From NCBI GenBank assembly GCA_020060235.1, contig JAGVAO010000061.1:30415-94414 (forward strand): DNA of 64,000 nucleotides. The letters run 5' to 3'. The number at the start of each line of letters is the position of its first letter. Position 1 is the stretch's first letter. Both the position numbers and the translations under genes were made by a program. Source of the stretch: Anaerolineales bacterium. Lineage in GTDB: Bacteria > Chloroflexota > Anaerolineae > Anaerolineales > Villigracilaceae. Shown here in pieces: positions 34,167-42,984 of this stretch. A model generated the notes under the pieces. The model made no database searches and was not told the origin of the DNA. It worked only from the letters and a program-made list of their open reading frames with translations.

Positions 34167-35591
34167 CTACTGAATACCGGCTACTTTTAAGCCATCCTTC
34201 AAAATTGCCTGCACCTTGTCGGCATGGCGGGTTTCGCAATAGACGCGCATAATCGGTTCGGTGCCGCTAAAGCGGATAAGCATCCAGCCGCCATCTTCCA
34301 TGCGAAATTGGAAACCGTCCACTGTAATCAGGTCGGTCACTTTCAGGCCGCCCAGAGTGGCCGGTTTGGCATCCAGAATCATCTGCTCACGGGCGGCGCG
34401 GTCACCGCTAAAGGCGCTATCGACGCGGTCGTAGAAGTACTCGCCGCCGACCTTGTCGAAAAGCATCTTAAGCAACTCGGTCGGCTTCTTGCCGGTTCGC
34501 ACCATGAAATCGAGCATGTACAGGCCAGCCAGGATGCCGTCGCGCTCAGGAACGTTGCCGCGAAAGGCGTAGCCGCCGCTTTCCTCGCCGCCAATCAGGG
34601 CATCGGTCTCGGTCATCTTCGGGGCAACATATTTGAATCCGACGCCGGTTTCATGGACAGGCACGCCGTAAATCTCACCCAGGCGGTTGAGCATGTTGGT
34701 CGTCGAAAGGGTTTTGACAATATCGCCGCGCTCGCCGCGAACTTCGAGCAGGTAATAGGCCAGCAGGGCATAAACGCGCAACTGGTTGATAAATTCGCCG
34801 TTCTCGTCGCCGATGCCGCAGCGGTCGGCGTCACCGTCCAGGATGAGCAGGATATCGGCTTTATTGGTAACGGTGGCTTCCAGGCCTTTGTCGATGTTCG
34901 GGCGGATAGGCTCCGGGCGCTTCATCTCCGGGAAGGTCGGGTTGCGCTCGGCATGGATTTCGAGGATTTTGGTCTTGCCGCCACCCAGTAATTTAGTGAA
35001 ATAGCCCGCGCCGTTGCCCCACATGGCATCGACCTGCACCGTCAACCCGGCATCGCGGATGGGCTGCAAGTCAATCAGTTTTTGGATATGTTCGAAATAG
35101 GGGGCATGGGCGTCGAATACGACAATATTGCCAGCAGAAACTTCGGTATTGTAGGTGGAACGTTTAACAGAATCGATGCTGTCGGGAATTAAGGCCTCGA
35201 TACGCAACAACCCTTCCGGGTCGATTGCGCCGCCGGTCTCATTGCGAACCTTGAATCCGTTATCGGCAGGCGGATTGTGGCTGGCGGTGATGTTGACCGC
35301 ACCGCAGGCCTTGGTATTGACTACCGCAAAAGCGATGACAGGGGTCGGGGTGGCGCTGTCGGTCAGGTAGACTTTGAAGCCATTGCCAGCCAGCACTTCG
35401 GCGGTTGCGGCGGCAAAATTCTCGCTGGCAAAACGCTTGTCGTAGCCGACCACAATCCACTTGCCGGCGTTGCCCTGTTCGAGCATGTAAGAAGCATAGC
35501 CCTGGGCACAGCGCCGAACGTTGTCGAAGGTGTACTCTTCAGCAATTACGCCGCGCCAGCCGTCGGTACCAAATTTGATTTTGAAAGTCAT
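34167..35591 (-). CDS. Phosphoglucomutase/phosphomannomutase family protein
   Basis: 474 residues with the four alpha-D-phosphohexomutase domains. [16 protein letters not shown] holds the phosphorylated Ser, [14 protein letters not shown] the Mg-binding loop, [20 protein letters not shown] the sugar-binding loop, and [17 protein letters not shown] the C-terminal phosphate-binding loop. It interconverts hexose 1- and 6-phosphates; whether glucose, mannose or glucosamine cannot be decided from motifs. The ATG follows TTAGGAGAAACCC. Confidence 0.9.
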   Translation of the reverse strand: MTFKIKFGTDGWRGVIAEEYTFDNVRRCAQGYASYMLEQGNAGKWIVVGYDKRFASENFAAATAEVLAGNGFKVYLTDSATPTPVIAFAVVNTKACGAVNITASHNPPADNGFKVRNETGGAIDPEGLLRIEALIPDSIDSVKRSTYNTEVSAGNIVVFDAHAPYFEHIQKLIDLQPIRDAGLTVQVDAMWGNGAGYFTKLLGGGKTKILEIHAERNPTFPEMKRPEPIRPNIDKGLEATVTNKADILLILDGDADRCGIGDENGEFINQLRVYALLAYYLLEVRGERGDIVKTLSTTNMLNRLGEIYGVPVHETGVGFKYVAPKMTETDALIGGEESGGYAFRGNVPERDGILAGLYMLDFMVRTGKKPTELLKMLFDKVGGEYFYDRVDSAFSGDRAAREQMILDAKPATLGGLKVTDLITVDGFQFRMEDGGWMLIRFSGTEPIMRVYCETRHADKVQAILKDGLKVAGIQ

Positions 35592-35641
35592 AAGGGTTTC
35601 TCCTAAAAAATTTATAAGTCAAGGCCTGCCAGGCCCGATGA

Positions 35642-36664
35642 TTACGGATTTTCTTGGGGAACAGCATCGCCGCCGCCCAGCACCAGCAGGTTCCAGGCGA
35701 TGTTCAGGTCGTCCACGGCAACGACCGGGAAGCCAGGCAGGTTACCCAGGGCCAGGTCGAGGCGGAAGAGGGCCGCATCGAGCGCAACCCGTTCGCCATC
35801 CGGGGAGTCGTCGCGCAAATCGGATAGTAAATCTCGGGCCAGTTGCACATCCTGACGCGCCTGCCCGAAGTTGCTCTGCGACAGGTACAGGCGCGCACGG
35901 GATAGCAGTTCGATGACGCGGGTCAATTTCACCTGGCGCGCCAGTTCCGCGTTCAGGCCTTCGCGCTGCTGGTCGGCAGCCTGGTCGAGTTTGGACTGCA
36001 TCTCGTCCAGCCGCTCGAGAGCCGCGCTGTGGCCCTCGATGGATGTCTCGATGGCTGCCAGTTGGGTCTCGAATTCGGTATCGCGGGTTTTCAGGTCGTC
36101 AATTTCCGTTTTAAGGCCCACAATTTCGGCTTGCAGGGCCAAGGCGTCGCGGGCCTGCTGGTCGGCAACCTCGGCGATGCGGGCGGTGTTCTGGTTGACC
36201 GGCACGACATACACCTGGTGCAGGTAGGGCAGGCCAAAATACAGGCCCGCGCCAATGCCGCCCAGGATGACGGCAATAATGAAAAGCACAAAGAGAAATT
36301 TCAGGAAACCGAGAAAAGCGCGCCCAAGCCGCTGGAAAAAGTTCGGGCCGGATTTCGGCGGTTTGGCCGTTTTAGGCGCCTGGGCGGGTTCGGACGCATC
36401 CGCCGCTTCGACGCGCACAGGCTGGGAGGGAGGAGAGGGGACCAGGCCGGTTTCTTCACTCATGGGCAGGGATTCCATTTCGTCAAAAGAATTGCGCAAA
36501 CGCTGGAGCAAACTCTCCCCCAGGCCGCTGACGCGCAGGCTGTCTTCGATGGTTTCAAAGGGCCGCGCGGCAACAATCCGCCCGGCAAGCGCCGGGCCGA
36601 TGCCGGGAATCTCTTGCAGGCTTTCAGCATCGGCGGCATTCAGGAATTCGAGGAAATCCTTCAT
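35642..36664 (-). CDS. HhH domain / transmembrane / coiled-coil protein
   Basis: 340 residues with an unusual order. Residues 1-60 are a ComEA-like helix-hairpin-helix pair (LQEIPGIGPALAGRIVAARPFETIEDSL, VSGLGESLLQRL). A Pro/Ala-rich linker follows, then one membrane helix at about 120-150 (FLFVLFIIAVILGGIGAGLYFGLPYL). The remainder is a long coiled coil and helical domain (IAEVADQQARDALALQAEIVGLKTEIDDLKTRD). Topology would put the HhH in the cytoplasm and the coiled coil outside. It may tether DNA or a protein to the membrane. No named family recognised. Confidence 0.7.
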   Translation of the reverse strand: MKDFLEFLNAADAESLQEIPGIGPALAGRIVAARPFETIEDSLRVSGLGESLLQRLRNSFDEMESLPMSEETGLVPSPPSQPVRVEAADASEPAQAPKTAKPPKSGPNFFQRLGRAFLGFLKFLFVLFIIAVILGGIGAGLYFGLPYLHQVYVVPVNQNTARIAEVADQQARDALALQAEIVGLKTEIDDLKTRDTEFETQLAAIETSIEGHSAALERLDEMQSKLDQAADQQREGLNAELARQVKLTRVIELLSRARLYLSQSNFGQARQDVQLARDLLSDLRDDSPDGERVALDAALFRLDLALGNLPGFPVVAVDDLNIAWNLLVLGGGDAVPQENP

Positions 36665-36703
36665 GCCTTCATTTTACAGCAAAACCGGTCAATGCTGGCA
36701 AAC

Positions 36704-37951
36704 TCAGTGAGTTGCAGCGCGGCGGTCGGGACGCAGGAAGAGCAGGAAGCCGATTAATCTCAACCCCGCGCTGACCAGCAAAGCCCCAGCCAACCCCAGT
36801 GTATCGGCCAGCAGACTGCCTGCCAGCGGGGCCAGGATGGCTGAAAGATATTGCAGGCTTTGGGCAATCGAGACAAAAGTCGCGCTGTATTCAGGCGGGA
36901 CAGTTTTCATCAACTCGTCGAAAAAGACCAGGTCGATGCCCGCCTGGAAAAAACCCGCCAGCCCGGCAATGGCTATCATCCACTCGACGCGAATGGTGGC
37001 AGCGGTCAGGGCCGGGTAAAGGGTCAGGCCGAGGGTGGTTGCCAGGAGTACAAAACGGGCGTTGCGCTTGCGCGAGATACGTGCCCAGGAGAAATATCCC
37101 ACCATCAGCATCAGGGTCAGGGTCATGTTAATCGCCCCAATTTGGGCGTCGCTGGCCTGCGCCTGGCGCACATAGTACAACGGGAAAATCGGCGCGCCGA
37201 GGGCCATCGCCGAAAGGTAGACAAAACGCTTCGAGACAAAGGAAACAAATGCCGGGTTGGCGCGCAGCAGTTCCCGATAGTCGCGCAGGGTCGCCGCCAG
37301 CGATTGTCCGGCCTTGACCAGCGGCGGCGCGGCCTGGTCGGGCAGGCTAATCCGGCAGGAGAAATAAAAACTGACCAGGCCGCCGACCGAAAGGGCAATG
37401 AACAGGATTTTATAATTGAGCGGGAAGAGAACCCGGTCGAGCATCTGGGTTGCGAGGAAGGTAACGACCGCATTGGTCAGGCCGATGATGGCCCAGCGGC
37501 GGCTGAGCAGGTTGTAGCGGCCTTCCGGCCCGGCGACGGCGTTCATCACCACGCTGAAGGCCACCGCCAGGGCGGTTTGCGGCAGGGTCGCCAGCGCCCA
37601 GATGGCCAGGATGGATTTGATTGCCAGCGCGTCGGCAACAAAGAACGCCACCAGCCCGGTGAGGGCATAGGAAGACAAAACCAGCAGGCGCGACAGGCTG
37701 AACCAGGGAACAATGTTACGGCGGGTTTGCAGGAAACGGCCGACGATGATTGCCAGCACCAGCCCTGTCAGGCCGGGCATTGCTGAAAGCAAACCCACCT
37801 GGAAGTTGCTGGCCCCCAAACGGGCCAGGAATACCGGCAGGAAAGGCGCAGCGGCAGAAGCCAGCCCGACGCCGATGGCATCGAGTTGGACGTTGCGAAA
37901 ATTTTCTTGTTGGACATCGAGCGGGATTTTTTGAGAATAATCAGTCGTCAT
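36704..37951 (-). CDS. MFS transporter
   Basis: 415 residues with twelve predicted membrane segments. FQVGLLSAMPGLTGLVLAIIVGRFLQTRRN resembles the loop 2-3 motif region of major facilitator carriers. The C-terminal half has ARISRKRNARFVLLATTLGL. Substrate is unknown. No clear Shine-Dalgarno precedes the ATG. It is followed in the same direction by the HhH/TM protein gene 39 bases later. Confidence 0.8.
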   Translation of the reverse strand: MTTDYSQKIPLDVQQENFRNVQLDAIGVGLASAAAPFLPVFLARLGASNFQVGLLSAMPGLTGLVLAIIVGRFLQTRRNIVPWFSLSRLLVLSSYALTGLVAFFVADALAIKSILAIWALATLPQTALAVAFSVVMNAVAGPEGRYNLLSRRWAIIGLTNAVVTFLATQMLDRVLFPLNYKILFIALSVGGLVSFYFSCRISLPDQAAPPLVKAGQSLAATLRDYRELLRANPAFVSFVSKRFVYLSAMALGAPIFPLYYVRQAQASDAQIGAINMTLTLMLMVGYFSWARISRKRNARFVLLATTLGLTLYPALTAATIRVEWMIAIAGLAGFFQAGIDLVFFDELMKTVPPEYSATFVSIAQSLQYLSAILAPLAGSLLADTLGLAGALLVSAGLRLIGFLLFLRPDRRAATH

Positions 37952-38000
37952 AATGTGTTTGTATTGTCTGGAATGCAGCGATTATAATCCCGCGCTCGCG

Positions 38001-38047
38001 TAAAAAACCGCAGGCTGCCGCTCAACAAAGATGCAAACAGCCTGCGG
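38001..38047 (-). terminator. Terminator of the VWA lipoprotein gene
   Basis: On the minus strand CCGCAGGCTG (38047-38038) pairs with CAGCCTGCGG (38017-38008), followed by TTTTTT. It lies 18 bases after the stop at 38065. Confidence 0.85.
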
Positions 38048-38064
38048 AAAATTAGGACGGCCCG

Positions 38065-39624
38065 TCAGTCTGCAAGACGGTTGGCCCGGCGTACCAGGTC
38101 AAGGAACTCGTCTACATCAGGGTGGGATGGCAATCGTTCCGCAACCCGGCGGGCTTCGACAAGCACATCGCCGATGCTGCTTCCCCGCGCCCAGTAACTC
38201 TCACGCAGGACCTCGGCATATTCAGCCACCACCACCGCCCACTGGAAGTATGGGTCAGCGTCTTCAAAATCCCTTTCGAGGTCGCGGCTGTCGAAGGTTT
38301 TGGACAACTCAACCACCTCGTTCGTATCCGGGTCGCGCCAGCGCAGGTAGACGGTGGCAATGCGTCCTTCGGCCTCGGGGTAGAGTTTGATTTCGTACAG
38401 GGCTGTCACGCTATGGCCCGCGCCGATTTCGCCCGCATCCACGTCATCGTTGCGGAAGTCCTCATCGGCAACATCCCGGTTTTCGTAGCCGACCAGTCGA
38501 TAACGCGCCACTACATCCGGGTTGAACTCGACCTGCACCTTTGCGTCCATGGCAATGACCTGCAAGGTACTCGTCAAATTTTGAACAAACAGGCGTTCGG
38601 CTTCTTTGATGTCGTCAACATAGGCGTAAAAGCCATCGCCATTGTTGGCAAGTTGTTCCATGAGCACATCGTTGTAATTTCCCATGCCAAAACCGATGGT
38701 TGTCATGGTAATGCCCTTGCCGGCATATCGTTCGATTTCTTCCCAAATCGAACCGGCCCCGGTCTTGCCTACGTTGGCAACCCCATCAGAGCAAAGGACA
38801 ACGCGGTTGATGGCCTCGGGATTAAAAGACTGGTTCGCCATCTTATACCCCAGCCGCAGGCCGTCCTCGGCATTGGTTGCGCCTTCGGGACGCAATTTCC
38901 TGATGGCGTTCAGGATGGTGCGGTGGTCGTCCCCCCTGGTCGGTTCGAGCACCACCCGCGCGTCCGAGCCATAGACAACGATACTGACCCGGTCGCGCCG
39001 CCCGAGCTGCTCAACCAGTAATTCGAGCGAACGCTTAACCAGTTCGAGGCGGTTTTCCATGTCCATCGAACCGGAAACGTCGATGACAAAGGTCAGCGAG
39101 ACATCCTTGCGCTCATCAGCCGGGACAGCATAGCCCTGGATGCCGATGCGCATCATGTGATAGCGCTCGGTTTCGGCGAAGGGTGTCGGTGCGCCGTCGA
39201 TGTGAATCCCGAAGGCGCTGCGTTCGGGCGGGTATGGATATCCCTGCTCGAAATAGTTGACAAACTCCTCGACTCGCACCGCGTCTTGCGGAGGAATGTT
39301 GCCGTCCGTCACGTAGCGGCGGGCAACGGTATAAGACCCGGTATCGACATCCAGGGCAAAGGTCGAAAGGTCATCGTCTTCGACATCCACCATCGGGTTG
39401 ACGCCGTAGTCTTTAAAAAACATATCCGCCGCCGGGTCATCGTTGGGCGGGGATAGCGGCGCGCCGGTGGAAAAACGCTCCTCGGCGGCAGCCGGTTCAG
39501 CGGGCGCAGCTGGCACAGCAGGTTCGGCATAACTCATCGGGGCCGGGGCGGCAGCAGGCCCACAGGCCGAAACGACAAGCGTGAGCACAAGCAACGCAAA
39601 ACTAACCAAATGTTTGGCGGTCAT
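38065..39624 (-). CDS. YfbK-like von Willebrand factor A domain lipoprotein
   Basis: 519 residues. Signal peptide with lipobox VVSAC (Cys21). FFKDYGVNPMVDVEDDDLSTFALDVDTGSY is the N-terminal module typical of YfbK proteins. The VWA domain begins VSLTFVIDVSGSMDMENRLELVK, giving the DxSxS MIDAS metal site, and continues with NRVVLCSDGVANVG. The C-terminal DUF3520-like region includes DPYFQWAVVVAEYAEVLRESYWA. It is exposed outside the membrane and probably binds a protein partner through metal. An ECF-type promoter lies upstream, and GAAGGAG precedes the ATG. Confidence 0.88.
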   Translation of the reverse strand: MTAKHLVSFALLVLTLVVSACGPAAAPAPMSYAEPAVPAAPAEPAAAEERFSTGAPLSPPNDDPAADMFFKDYGVNPMVDVEDDDLSTFALDVDTGSYTVARRYVTDGNIPPQDAVRVEEFVNYFEQGYPYPPERSAFGIHIDGAPTPFAETERYHMMRIGIQGYAVPADERKDVSLTFVIDVSGSMDMENRLELVKRSLELLVEQLGRRDRVSIVVYGSDARVVLEPTRGDDHRTILNAIRKLRPEGATNAEDGLRLGYKMANQSFNPEAINRVVLCSDGVANVGKTGAGSIWEEIERYAGKGITMTTIGFGMGNYNDVLMEQLANNGDGFYAYVDDIKEAERLFVQNLTSTLQVIAMDAKVQVEFNPDVVARYRLVGYENRDVADEDFRNDDVDAGEIGAGHSVTALYEIKLYPEAEGRIATVYLRWRDPDTNEVVELSKTFDSRDLERDFEDADPYFQWAVVVAEYAEVLRESYWARGSSIGDVLVEARRVAERLPSHPDVDEFLDLVRRANRLAD

Positions 39625-39783
39625 TTCTTTCTCCTTCTTTCAATTGTTGTAAAAGCGACAGTGTTTACGTTCCTGGCCCTCGGCGTTGGGCTGGGAACAA
39701 GGCACAAGCAGGAATCCGTATCAGTACGTTTCACCTCCTGTCCTTACGAGTGTCAAACCCCCGTTTGCGGATAAGATAACCCA
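39625..39783 (-). other. Long 5' leader of the VWA gene with an unused strong Shine-Dalgarno
   Basis: This stretch is transcribed from the ECF-like promoter if that is real. It contains AGGAGGTGA (minus strand, about 39743-39735), a perfect anti-SD match, but no ATG or GTG at normal spacing follows. A CTG at about 11 bases would open a 19-codon ORF. No riboswitch family was recognised. Confidence 0.35.
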
Positions 39784-39812
39784 CAGACGCCCGGAAAGGA
39801 TGAAAAGTTTCC
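39784..39812 (-). promoter_or_regulatory. ECF-sigma-type promoter of the VWA lipoprotein gene
   Basis: On the minus strand GGAAAC (39812-39807) and CGTCTG (39789-39784) are 17 bases apart. This GGAAAC...CGTC pairing is the classical form recognised by many extracytoplasmic-function sigma factors. No sigma gene is in the window. Confidence 0.55.
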
Positions 39813-39852
39813 GCGCTTAAATTATTGTATAGCCAAATTGTCAATTTACGAC

Positions 39853-39881
39853 TTGACAACTTACTTGCAATCCATAATAAT
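39853..39881 (+). promoter_or_regulatory. Promoter of metA
   Basis: TTGACA (39853-39858) is followed after 16-17 bases by TAATAA/AATAAT (39875-39881). A second TTGACA on the opposite strand (39844-39839) lies back to back with it. Confidence 0.6.
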
Positions 39882-39888
39882 TGCGCGA

Positions 39889-40088
39889 AATCTCTGAAAG
39901 AGATAAACCGATGAAACAAATACCACCCTGTCAATTGCCCATGTCCATGCCCCGGGCGGGGGCTGTTCCCACCGCCCTGGAGGTTGAGCGCAACGCTTAA
40001 TCCGAGCGCGTCCCTCGCGGACGCTCGCCAGGCGGCGGACAGTCTTCCCGCAAATTTCCGATTTGCGCGAGACTGTCCGCCGCTTTTG
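39889..40088 (+). promoter_or_regulatory. Structured leader of metA with possible leader peptide
   Basis: Four hairpins are visible in order: ATCTCT-GAA-AGAGAT (39889-39903); GGGCGGGGG-CTGTT-CCC-A-CCGCCC (39954-39977); an imperfect GAGCG...CGCTC stem (about 40003-40028); and a strong terminator (40032-40087). A 29-codon ORF begins at ATG 39911 and ends at TAA 40000; it reads MKQIPPCQLPMSMP..., including three Met codons. It matches no SAM riboswitch class I know. Attenuation by a leader peptide or an unrecognised riboswitch are both possible. Confidence 0.45.
40032..40088 (+). terminator. Terminator within the metA leader
   Basis: GCGGCGGACAGTCT (40032-40045) pairs with AGACTGTCCGCCGC (40070-40083), with inner stem CGCAAAT/ATTTGCG, followed by TTTTG. 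It ends 53 bases before the metA ATG, so it must be regulated for metA to be expressed from the upstream promoter. Confidence 0.8.
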
Positions 40089-40140
40089 ATTTGCCAGGGC
40101 GAAATCACCTTTCACCCCTGATTTTTTACGGAGGTTCCCT

Positions 40141-41070
40141 ATGCCTGTCATCATCCCCCCCACCCTGCCCGCCAGGGCCACCCTTGAGAGCGAAAACATC
40201 TTCGTCATGGACGAAGACCGCGCCCGCCGCCAGGATATCCGCCCACTGCGGATTGCCATCCTGAACCTGATGCCGACCAAGATTGCCACCGAAACCCAAC
40301 TGCTGCGCATGTTGAGCAATTCGCCCCTGCAGGTCGAAATCACCCTGCTCAACACCATCAGCCACGACTCCAAAAATACCCCACCCGAACACCTGCTCGA
40401 GCACTACGTCGCCCCGCGCGATGTCTTCGACCAGAAATTCGACGGACTGATTATCACCGGCGCGCCGGTCGAACTGCTCGATTTTGAGGAAGTGGACTAC
40501 TGGAGCGAACTCAAAGACGTGATGGATTGGAGCGAGGAAAACGTCCACTCCACCTTCCATATTTGCTGGGCGGCCCAGGCCGGGCTGTATCATCGCTATG
40601 GCATCCCAAAATACGAACTGCCCGCCAAAATGTTCGGCGTCTTCCCGCACAGTGCCAATCTCGCCAAGGAACCCATCCTGCGCGGGTTCGACGACATCTT
40701 CTACGCCCCGCACTCGCGTCATACCGAAATCCGCCGCGCAGACATCGAAAAAGTCGCCGAGGTCGACATCCTGTCCGAATCGCCCGAAGCGGGCATCTAC
40801 ATCGTCGCATCCAAAAACCGGCGTCAGTTTTACGTCACCGGCCATTCCGAATACGACCCGCTGACCCTCAAAGCCGAGTATGACCGCGATGTAAACAAAG
40901 GCCTGCCGATTGCCCTGCCGCGCAATTATTACCCCAACGACGACCCGGCCCAGCCGCCTTTTGTGTTGTGGCGCTCGCACGCCCACCTGTTCTACACCAA
41001 CTGGCTCAACTACTACGTGTATCAGAACGTGCCTTACGACATCCACCAAATTCCCAAAGAATGGGAATAA
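40141..41070 (+). CDS. metA: Homoserine O-acyltransferase MetA, predicted acetyl-CoA type
   Basis: 309 residues, full-length MetA of the glutamine-amidotransferase-like fold. Numbered from this start, the catalytic residues fall exactly at Cys142 (HICWAAQAG), His235 and Glu237 (GHSEYD), with Lys47 (MPTKIA). Residue 111 is Glu (GAPVELLDF). In the family, Glu111 is linked to acetyl-CoA and Gly111 to succinyl-CoA, so this should be a homoserine O-acetyltransferase. It commits homoserine to methionine synthesis. ATG follows ACGGAGGTTCCCT. Regulation is expected from the terminator-containing leader. Confidence 0.93.
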   Translation: MPVIIPPTLPARATLESENIFVMDEDRARRQDIRPLRIAILNLMPTKIATETQLLRMLSNSPLQVEITLLNTISHDSKNTPPEHLLEHYVAPRDVFDQKFDGLIITGAPVELLDFEEVDYWSELKDVMDWSEENVHSTFHICWAAQAGLYHRYGIPKYELPAKMFGVFPHSANLAKEPILRGFDDIFYAPHSRHTEIRRADIEKVAEVDILSESPEAGIYIVASKNRRQFYVTGHSEYDPLTLKAEYDRDVNKGLPIALPRNYYPNDDPAQPPFVLWRSHAHLFYTNWLNYYVYQNVPYDIHQIPKEWE

Positions 41071-41097
41071 TGTTGGGTCTGGGTCATGAGCGGGCAT

Positions 41098-41138
41098 CGA
41101 ATTGCGCGAATTTCTCAAAATTTTTTCGCGCCAATTCG
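41098..41138. repeat. Bulged inverted repeat after metA
   Basis: CGAATTGCGCGAA (41098-41110) faces TTCGCGCCAATTCG (41125-41138) with one bulged C. No T-tract follows the stem, so termination is doubtful. Confidence 0.5.
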
Positions 41139-41173
41139 TAACATCCACGCCTCCAACAGGTATAATCACGGGC

Positions 41174-41614
41174 ATGAAAACCACGCCCGAATCACAACCC
41201 CAACTCCCCTTCCGGCGATTTCTCCTCCCCACCCTGCTCATGACCATCGGCGGGTGGGGCGGCCTGGTTTTAATCACCAATTACGCTTTCCCCACCCTCT
41301 GGCCGCGCTGGGGATTTTTCGCCCTCATCGTCGTCGCCCTGACCGGCACCGCCCTGCCCGTCTCCTACTTCATCAACCGCACCTTCTCGAACAGCCTGCG
41401 CCCCGGCACCATCCTGCGCGAGGCGCTCTGGGTTGGCGTTTATGGCGCAACCCTGGCCTGGCTGCAACTGGGACGCATTCTCAACTTCTCGCTTGGGCTG
41501 TGGCTGGCCGTCGGCATCATCATCATCGAATACATCATCCGCTGGAGCGACGTCTCGCCCATCTCGACCGCCCGGCCCGACCCAACCCCCGACCCCGACG
41601 ATGACGCTCCGTAA
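41174..41614 (+). CDS. Uncharacterised four-helix membrane protein
   Basis: 146 residues with four hydrophobic segments (FLLPTLLMTIGGWGGLVLITNY, WGFFALIVVALTGTALPVSYFI, EALWVGVYGATLAWLQL, FSLGLWLAVGIIIIEYIIRW) and a short acidic Pro-rich tail (PDPTPDPDDDAP). No family assigned. TATAAT at 41161-41166 ends seven bases before the ATG and there is no Shine-Dalgarno, suggesting a leaderless transcript. The stop overlaps the selA start by 14 bases, so selA may be translated from the same message. The ORF-track start at 41102 lies upstream of the -10. Confidence 0.6.
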   Translation: MKTTPESQPQLPFRRFLLPTLLMTIGGWGGLVLITNYAFPTLWPRWGFFALIVVALTGTALPVSYFINRTFSNSLRPGTILREALWVGVYGATLAWLQLGRILNFSLGLWLAVGIIIIEYIIRWSDVSPISTARPDPTPDPDDDAP

Positions 41615-42983
41615 CATCCCCTCCGTCGAAAGCCTGTTGCAGGCCGCTGAAGAACCCATCCGCGCCTGTGGCCGCCCACTGGTCACACAGGCGCTGCGCG
41701 AAAGCCTCGAAGAAATTCGGGCGGATGTCCGCGCCGGGGGCGCTGTGCCGTCAAACCAGCAAATCCTGTCCCTGGCCCTATCCCGTCTCGCCGGGTGGAC
41801 GCGCCCCAGCCTCGAGCCGGTCATCAACGCGACTGGCGTCATCATTCACACCAACCTGGGCCGCGCCCCGTTGAGCAACGCCGCCATAGCGGCCATGACC
41901 GCCGTTTCGGCAGGCTACTCGACCCTTGAGTTCGACCTGCAAACCGGCAAGCGCGGCTCGCGCCTTGTCCACGCCGAATCGCTCCTGCAACAGTTGACCG
42001 GGGCCGAAGCCGCCGTCGTCGTCAATAACAATGCCGCCGCCGTGCTGCTGGCGCTCTCAGCGCTGGCCAAAGGCAAACGCGCCATCATCGCCCGCAGCCA
42101 GATGGTCGAAATTGGCGGCTCCTTCCGCGTGCCCGATGTGATGAAGCAAAGCGGCGCAAAACTGGTCGAAATCGGCAGCACCAACAAAGTCCATCTCAGC
42201 GACTACGAGGAAGCCCTGTCCGCGTCCGTTTCCATCCGTGAGTCCGTGAAAGAGTCCGCTTTCAGGGCCGTTGTCATCCGCGCCCACCGTTCCAACTTCC
42301 GCATCGTCGGCTTCACCGAAGAACCGTCCTTAAAAGAAATCTGCGGCCTGGCCCACGCCCACAATGCCATCGTCATCGACGACCTCGGTTCGGGCACGTT
42401 TTTCAACGTCGAGAAATATGGCCTGGCCCACGAGCCGACCATCCAGGAATCGTTGGATGCCGGGGCCGATGTGGTCACTTTCTCGGGCGACAAACTGCTG
42501 GGCGGACCGCAGGCCGGGATTATCATCGGCAGGAAAGACCTGCTCGATAAAATCAAAAAGCACCCGCTGGCGAGGGCCGTCCGCGCCGACAAAACCTGCC
42601 TGGCCGGAATCAGCGCCACCCTGTTGCATTACCTGAAAGACGAGGCGGAGGCGGAAATCCCGATTTGGCGGATGATTTCACAGACGCCGGAGTCTCTCAA
42701 AGCCAGGGCCGAACACTGGCAACGGGAAACAGGCCAGGGTGAGGTCGTTCCGGCAGAATCGACCGTCGGGGGCGGTTCGCTGCCGGGTGAGAACCTGCCA
42801 ACCTGCGTGTTAAGCCTCGATGTTCCCAAACCCAACCAATTCTTAAAGAAATTACGCGGGCAATCCCCGGCCATCATTGCCCGCACCGAAGACGACCGGG
42901 TGCTGTTCGACCCGCGCACCGTGCTGCCCGAAGAAGAGGGGATTTTCCTGGCAACGCTCAAAGGCTTGCTGGACAGCGGATAA
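41601..42983 (+). CDS. selA: L-seryl-tRNA(Sec) selenium transferase
   Basis: 460 residues, a fold-type I PLP enzyme that converts seryl-tRNA(Sec) to selenocysteinyl-tRNA(Sec). The N-terminal domain (IPSVESLLQAAEE) binds tRNA. NATGVIIHTNLGRAPLS is the family hallmark, and FSGDKLLGGPQAGIIIG contains the PLP-binding Lys. ATG 41601 gives the standard length; the longer ORF is an overlap artefact. Neither selB, selD nor tRNA-Sec is in the window. A HAD-hydrolase gene follows immediately. Confidence 0.93.
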   Translation: MTLRNIPSVESLLQAAEEPIRACGRPLVTQALRESLEEIRADVRAGGAVPSNQQILSLALSRLAGWTRPSLEPVINATGVIIHTNLGRAPLSNAAIAAMTAVSAGYSTLEFDLQTGKRGSRLVHAESLLQQLTGAEAAVVVNNNAAAVLLALSALAKGKRAIIARSQMVEIGGSFRVPDVMKQSGAKLVEIGSTNKVHLSDYEEALSASVSIRESVKESAFRAVVIRAHRSNFRIVGFTEEPSLKEICGLAHAHNAIVIDDLGSGTFFNVEKYGLAHEPTIQESLDAGADVVTFSGDKLLGGPQAGIIIGRKDLLDKIKKHPLARAVRADKTCLAGISATLLHYLKDEAEAEIPIWRMISQTPESLKARAEHWQRETGQGEVVPAESTVGGGSLPGENLPTCVLSLDVPKPNQFLKKLRGQSPAIIARTEDDRVLFDPRTVLPEEEGIFLATLKGLLDSG

Positions 42984-42984
42984 G

